From an uncultured Verrucomicrobiae bacterium (lineage in GTDB: Bacteria > Verrucomicrobiota > Verrucomicrobiia > Verrucomicrobiales > Akkermansiaceae), in assembly GCA_937957985.1 (NCBI GenBank), contig CALGOH010000086.1, forward strand, positions 1-10,706: 10,706 bases of DNA, read 5' to 3'. The position numbers were made by a program, and so were the translations under genes. Shown here piece by piece: positions 7,623 through 10,706 of this stretch; the stretch's first letter is position 1, and every line of letters starts with the position of its first letter. The notes under the pieces are model-generated. The model had not been told where the DNA came from. It worked only from the letters and a program-made list of their open reading frames with translations, and did not search any database.

Positions 7623-9308
7623 TCAGGGGGGCGAAGGCACCGACTCCCCTCTCAGGAAGGTGGCGTCCCTGGTGTTCCCGAGTTTAAACTGCACGGTGGC
7701 GTTGCCTCCGGCGTCGGTGATGACGGTGTTGCCGGACAGGATGCCGACGCTGGCCCCGCTCAGCGGGATGGGATCCTGGTCGGGATTGGAGAAATCCAGG
7801 TCGTCGGCCTCGACCAGTTTGTAGGGGGTGTTCGGGAGGCCCTCGATGCTCACCTCGGCACTGCCGCTGGTTTCGTCGTAGGAGAAACCGGCGAGTCGCG
7901 GAGGTGCCAGAACAAGCTTCGTCAGCTCGAACGAACTGACCTGCGCCTCGACCACGCCACCGCCGCCGAGACCGACCGCGCGGAAGGTAGAGTTGGCCGC
8001 GTTCAATTCGCCGGCGGCGACCTCGGTGAAGGTGGAAGCGGACGAGAGCTTGGCGAAATACATCACGCTGCCCCAGTTGTCGGTGCCGTTCCAGTCGGTC
8101 AGGTCGAGGACGACCTTGAAATCCACGGCTCCGACCGTGTTGTACGGCGAGGCGGTGTTTTCGCTGATCCCGTTGGCGGTTCGCGGCCCGCGGAACACCC
8201 GGATCTGGGCGTTGTCGCGGCGCAGCATCCACGCGGTGCCGTTTGACGGACTGCTCCCGAAGTTCTCGGCCGGGGCGTCCTCGTTCCAGAAGCCGATCGC
8301 CTCCCAGATACCGGTGGTGCCGGTCGGCACATTGAGCGTGCCCGAGAGGGTGTAGAGGGCGTCCGGGTTGCCGCGATTGTCGTCGATCAAGCCACCGAGG
8401 GTCAGGTAGGCGCGGCGCGATGGATTGGCCGGGTTGATCAGCGCCGAGCCGTCGGCCTTGTATTCGGCGTCGGCCACCCACGCGGTGGAGCCCTGGGTGA
8501 CGTCCGGCACGGTGCCGTCCAGGGGATCGCCGGCCTGACCATCGAAGTCATCCCGAAAGAGCACCGGTTCCATGGCGGAGGGAGGAGGAGAAGCCGGAGG
8601 CCCGAGGACCGCCTGGAGTTCCGGGAACAGGACCTGCGCCTGCCCGGTCGCGTTCGGATGCACCGCATCCGCCATGTAGCTCTGCCAGGTGGAGAGGTCG
8701 TTGGTGTAGAGGTCCAGCCAGTTCGGATAGTGGTCGATGAGAATCGCGCCGCGGGCCGCGGCGACGTCGCGGTAGATCTGATAGTAGCCGTTCAGGTTGA
8801 CCCGCGGGCTGAAGGGGGAGGTGTCGGGGGGCAGGTTGTTCATCGTCTGCAGGACGATGATGACGTCCGGGTTCTGGGCGGCGAAGGCGTCGATCATTGC
8901 GTCCAGGTTGTCCTCGGACTGCTGCAGGGTGATGTTCTTCGAGGTCGCCGCGTCATTCATCGAGAACTCGATGAACACGCAGTCCGGGTTGTCGGTGAGG
9001 GCGGCCGGGGTCTGCACGGCGAGTCCATGGTCCGACGCCTCGCCGCTGGCGGCGCGGTTGACCACCGTGACCGTTCCCGGACCGGGCGACTCGCTGCTGA
9101 GCCAGGTTTGCAGGGACGCAGGCCAGGTCCCGTTGTCGGTGAGACTGGTGCCGAGCAGGACGACCTTCACGTCGTCCCCGGCGCGCACCTTGGCGAGCAA
9201 GGCGCTTTCGGCATGGACGGGCGTCGCGAGGCCTGCCAACGCAATCAGCATGCATGCTTTCCGGGCCGCCTTCGCCAGAGGGGTCGGAATGGTCACGACG
9301 GTTCCCAT
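7623..9308 (-). CDS. Secreted SGNH/GDSL-type hydrolase with C-terminal beta-sandwich and tail domain
   Basis: 561 residues. Residues 1-33 form a signal peptide (KAARK, hydrophobic run, cut after VHA). The SGNH catalytic blocks are visible: block I VVLLGTSLTDNG with nucleophile Ser55 (GTS where the family usually has GDS), Gly of SGEAS at 89, block III FSMND with Asn118, and block V DAVHPN with Asp214 and His217. A Pro-rich linker (238-243) leads to a beta-sandwich at about 250-465 and a tail at 472-561. The family hydrolyses ester bonds such as acetyl groups on polysaccharides, and probably acts outside the cytoplasm; the substrate cannot be told. The sandwich is homologous to that of the PEP-CTERM gene just upstream, the tail to the end of the gene before that. 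The start lies 10 bases after the previous stop, with no Shine-Dalgarno, suggesting translational coupling. There is no PEP-CTERM signal at its C-terminus. Confidence 0.9.
   Translation of the reverse strand: MGTVVTIPTPLAKAARKACMLIALAGLATPVHAESALLAKVRAGDDVKVVLLGTSLTDNGTWPASLQTWLSSESPGPGTVTVVNRAASGEASDHGLAVQTPAALTDNPDCVFIEFSMNDAATSKNITLQQSEDNLDAMIDAFAAQNPDVIIVLQTMNNLPPDTSPFSPRVNLNGYYQIYRDVAAARGAILIDHYPNWLDLYTNDLSTWQSYMADAVHPNATGQAQVLFPELQAVLGPPASPPPSAMEPVLFRDDFDGQAGDPLDGTVPDVTQGSTAWVADAEYKADGSALINPANPSRRAYLTLGGLIDDNRGNPDALYTLSGTLNVPTGTTGIWEAIGFWNEDAPAENFGSSPSNGTAWMLRRDNAQIRVFRGPRTANGISENTASPYNTVGAVDFKVVLDLTDWNGTDNWGSVMYFAKLSSASTFTEVAAGELNAANSTFRAVGLGGGGVVEAQVSSFELTKLVLAPPRLAGFSYDETSGSAEVSIEGLPNTPYKLVEADDLDFSNPDQDPIPLSGASVGILSGNTVITDAGGNATVQFKLGNTRDATFLRGESVPSPP
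7626..7895 (-). repeat. Tail-domain copy in the hydrolase gene (pair of 10156-10420)
   Basis: This intact copy of the tail module encodes hydrolase residues 472-561. It retains the doubled GGGAT at 7765-7774 that keeps the frame. Comparison with the upstream copy is what reveals the frameshift there. Confidence 0.88.
7914..8561 (-). repeat. Sandwich-domain copy in the hydrolase gene (pair of 9400-10044)
   Basis: This encodes hydrolase residues about 250-465, from LFRDDFDG to FELTKL. It aligns along its whole length with the sandwich of the PEP-CTERM protein (216 against 215 residues). Shared blocks include PDVTQG, AWVAD, EYKADG, YLTLGGLIDDNRGN, WMLRR, VLDLTDWNG, KLSSAS and NSTFRAVG. Confidence 0.9.
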
Positions 9309-9318
9309 TTGCGGAGAA

Positions 9319-10116
9319 TCAACGGGCCTCCCGCCGGCGGCGCATCAGCAATGCCGCCCCGACCAGACCGAGCATCCCGACCGACGACGGCTCGGGCACC
9401 TGGGAAAGCTGAAAGAAATCGAAGTCCCCGGCTGCCTCGCCGCCGCCGATGCCCACGGCGCGGAAGGTCGAGTTGGTCGCCCCCAGTTCGCCGCCGGCGA
9501 TCAGGTTGTAGGTCGAGGCGGAGGACAACTTTCCGTAGTAGGCCACGCTGCCCCAGTTGTTGCTGCCGTTCCAATCCGTCAGGTCGAGGACGATCCGGAG
9601 GTCCACGGTGCCCGCGACATCATCCGGCGAGGCTCCGGTCTCGGTGAGTCCGCCGCCGGTCCGTGGTCCGAGGAAGGTCTGGATGTCGTTGTTGGCCCGG
9701 CGAAGCATCCAGCCAGTGCCGTCCGACGGCGTGCTGGCGAAGTTCTCGGCCGGTGTGTTCTCATCCCAGAAGCCGAAGCCATGCCAGATGGCGGCGTTCC
9801 CTGTCGATGCGACGCTGACGGTGGCCGAAAGCGTGTAGATCGCGTTCGCATTGCCGCGGTTGTCGTCGATCAGGCCGCCGAGGGTAAGGTAGGCGCGGAT
9901 CGAGGGGTTGCTGCCGCTGGCCGTCCCGGTGCCATCCGCCTTGTATTCGGTATCAGCCACCCATGCGGTCGCGCCCTGCGTCACGTCGGGGGTGGTGCCG
10001 TTCAGATTGCTACTGCCCGAGCCGCTGAAATCGTCCTGGAAGAGAACGGCGGCGCTGATGGGGCCGGCCAGTGCCGGGATGAAAGGAAGGAGTGCGGACT
10101 TTGGACGGATCTTCAT
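9319..10116 (-). CDS. PEP-CTERM sorting-signal protein with a single beta-sandwich domain
   Basis: 265 residues. The N-terminus (MKIRPK, hydrophobic run, PISAA) is a signal peptide cut near residue 23. Residues about 25-239 form one beta-sandwich domain containing YLTLGGLIDDNRGN, GFWDE, WMLRR and VLDLTDWNG. Residues 240-265 are a PEP-CTERM signal. Proteins of this class are exported, recognised by an exosortase and attached to or released at the cell surface or exopolysaccharide; no exosortase is encoded in this window. By eye more than half of the sandwich residues match the hydrolase's C-terminal sandwich, so the two are recent paralogues. It begins 36 bases after the restored stop of the preceding gene, and only a weak AAGG lies about 13 bases before the ATG. 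It may be a carbohydrate-binding surface protein, but no function is established. Confidence 0.9.
   Translation of the reverse strand: MKIRPKSALLPFIPALAGPISAAVLFQDDFSGSGSSNLNGTTPDVTQGATAWVADTEYKADGTGTASGSNPSIRAYLTLGGLIDDNRGNANAIYTLSATVSVASTGNAAIWHGFGFWDENTPAENFASTPSDGTGWMLRRANNDIQTFLGPRTGGGLTETGASPDDVAGTVDLRIVLDLTDWNGSNNWGSVAYYGKLSSASTYNLIAGGELGATNSTFRAVGIGGGEAAGDFDFFQLSQVPEPSSVGMLGLVGAALLMRRRREAR
9322..9399 (-). other. PEP-CTERM protein sorting signal
   Basis: The last 26 residues of the PEP-CTERM gene have the three required parts: VPEPSS, a hydrophobic helix (GMLGLVGAALLM), and a basic end (RRRREAR). Exosortase systems such as EpsH/XrtA-type enzymes are known to act at this motif. The exact exosortase type cannot be assigned from the signal alone. 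Confidence 0.93.
9400..10044 (-). repeat. Sandwich-domain copy in the PEP-CTERM gene (pair of 7914-8561)
   Basis: This encodes residues about 25-239 of the PEP-CTERM protein, from LFQDDFSG to FFQLSQ, and is the partner of the hydrolase sandwich. The two copies lie about 1.5 kb apart in the same orientation, which makes homologous recombination between them possible and could explain gain or loss of modules. Confidence 0.9.
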
Positions 10117-10152
10117 GGCGTGGTTTGGGCCTTGAGGTGGATGGGCAGAGGA

Positions 10153-10706
10153 TCAAGGAGTCGAGGGCACCGACTCCGCCCGCAGGAAGGTCGCGGCTTT
10201 CATGGTCCCGAGGTTGAAATGCACGGTGGCGCTGCCGCTGCCATCGGTAGTCTCCGTGTTGCCCAACTGGATGCCGACGCTGGCCACGGTCAGCGGGATC
10301 CTGGTCGGGACTCGAAAAATCCAGGTCGTCGGCCTCGACCAGCTTGTAGGTGGTGTTCGGGAGGCCCTCGATACTGACCTCGGCACCGCCGGTGGCCGGG
10401 TTGTAGGTGAAGTCGGCCAGGACGACCGACGAGGGTTCCGGCATCCTGATGAGCTGGAAGCCGCTGAAGGGGCTGTTGGTTCCACCCATGCTGAACGCGA
10501 GGTCGCCGTTGGCGTCGGGCATCAGGCCCTTGATGCGGAACCAGTTGGTCGGGCCGAGATCGACGTTTGCGGGGTCGGTGTCCTCGAGCAGCGGGCCGAC
10601 GTTGCCCTCGGTGAGCAGCCCCGAAAGGTCGCGGTTCACATAGATCGTGCCGCCGAGGCCGGTGCCGGCGGTCTGCGTCACCGGCAGGGCTTGCCCGCTC
10701 TTGTAG
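10153..10706 (-). pseudogene. 3' part of a secreted beta-sandwich protein gene, frameshifted near its end (5' end outside window)
   Basis: The frame is open from the right edge (YKSGQALPVTQTAG). Its sandwich-like segment ends FSMGGTNSPFSGFQLIRMPEPSSVV, the style seen just before a PEP-CTERM signal, but continues into a tail domain (ADFTYNPATGG to EADDLDF) homologous to the end of the hydrolase. At 10295-10299 the hydrolase's tandem GGGAT GGGAT (7765-7774) is a single GGGAT, so five bases are missing. The original frame then runs on for about 100 unrelated residues to a TAG at 10010-10012, inside the next gene. In the other frame the tail continues correctly (VASVGIQLGN to FLRAESVPSTP) to a TGA at 10153-10155, matching the hydrolase ending. 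This is most simply a recent frameshift; a sequencing or assembly error is possible. Loss of the tail's second half would probably disturb that domain only. Confidence 0.75.
10156..10420 (-). repeat. Tail-domain copy in the upstream gene (pair of 7626-7895)
   Basis: This 265-base segment matches the 270-base segment at 7626-7895 that encodes the last 90 residues of the hydrolase; the five-base difference is the frameshift deletion. Long runs are identical at base level, for example around ATGCCGACGCTGGCC at 10271 and 7741. The encoded module (AEVSIEGLPNT, YKLVEADDLDF, then ATFLR) resembles the C-terminal beta domain with a YxxE...FYR pattern seen in many verrucomicrobial secreted proteins. 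Confidence 0.88.

Noticed and set aside
8797..10377. 526-codon plus-strand frame, and the 329-codon frame at 8658-9647
   Set aside because: Both are antisense to the hydrolase and PEP-CTERM genes, which have signal peptides, catalytic motifs and a sorting signal.
1..10706. A novel defence or mobile system
   Set aside because: No nuclease, helicase, transposase, integrase, reverse transcriptase, toxin-antitoxin pair, tRNA or attachment-site duplication could be recognised.

Overview
The window is GC-rich (roughly two thirds G+C by eye) and every gene I can support lies on the minus strand, so the genes run from right to left. The content suggests a Verrucomicrobiota-type bacterium, possibly a relative of Luteolibacter, Haloferula or Verrucomicrobium. 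The evidence is a PEP-CTERM sorting signal (VPEPSS, a hydrophobic stretch, then RRRREAR), long secreted proteins built from beta-sandwich modules, the C-terminal modules typical of that phylum's extracellular proteins, and a giant DUF6288-like protein. Shine-Dalgarno sequences are weak or absent at the starts. The taxon is an inference from style.

Layout in the direction of transcription. (1) 10706-10153: the 3' part of a secreted beta-sandwich protein gene whose frame is broken by an apparent 5-base deletion near its end. It carries an internal PEPSS motif followed by a tail domain. (2) 10116-9319: a 265-residue PEP-CTERM protein consisting of a signal peptide, one beta-sandwich domain and a sorting signal. 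(3) 9308-7623: a secreted SGNH/GDSL-type hydrolase (catalytic Ser55, Asn118, Asp214, His217) whose C-terminal half contains the same sandwich as gene 2 followed by the same tail as gene 1. These three genes are 36 and 10 bases apart and look like one operon. (4) 7622-7148: a 475-base non-coding gap with an AT-rich island and several inverted repeats, probably the promoter and leader of the next gene. (5) 7147-1 and beyond: one uninterrupted reading frame of at least 2,382 codons with a signal peptide, a PDZ-like domain, a DUF6288-like alpha-helical domain, a HEAT-like region, and then a long chain of Ig-like, LamG-like, PASTA and cadherin-like modules. It leaves the window at the left end without a stop codon.

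Functionally this is a cell-surface or extracellular locus: a putative carbohydrate or ester hydrolase, a protein probably handled by an exosortase encoded elsewhere, and a huge adhesin-like protein. The clearest unusual features are signs of recent module shuffling. A 954-base two-module block is duplicated on either side of three tandem 204-base PASTA repeats in the giant gene, and two modules are shared between three adjacent genes in the operon. I see no defence system, CRISPR array, mobile element, tRNA or rRNA. Two very long plus-strand reading frames (851-4720 and 4721-7120) are antisense shadows of the giant gene.
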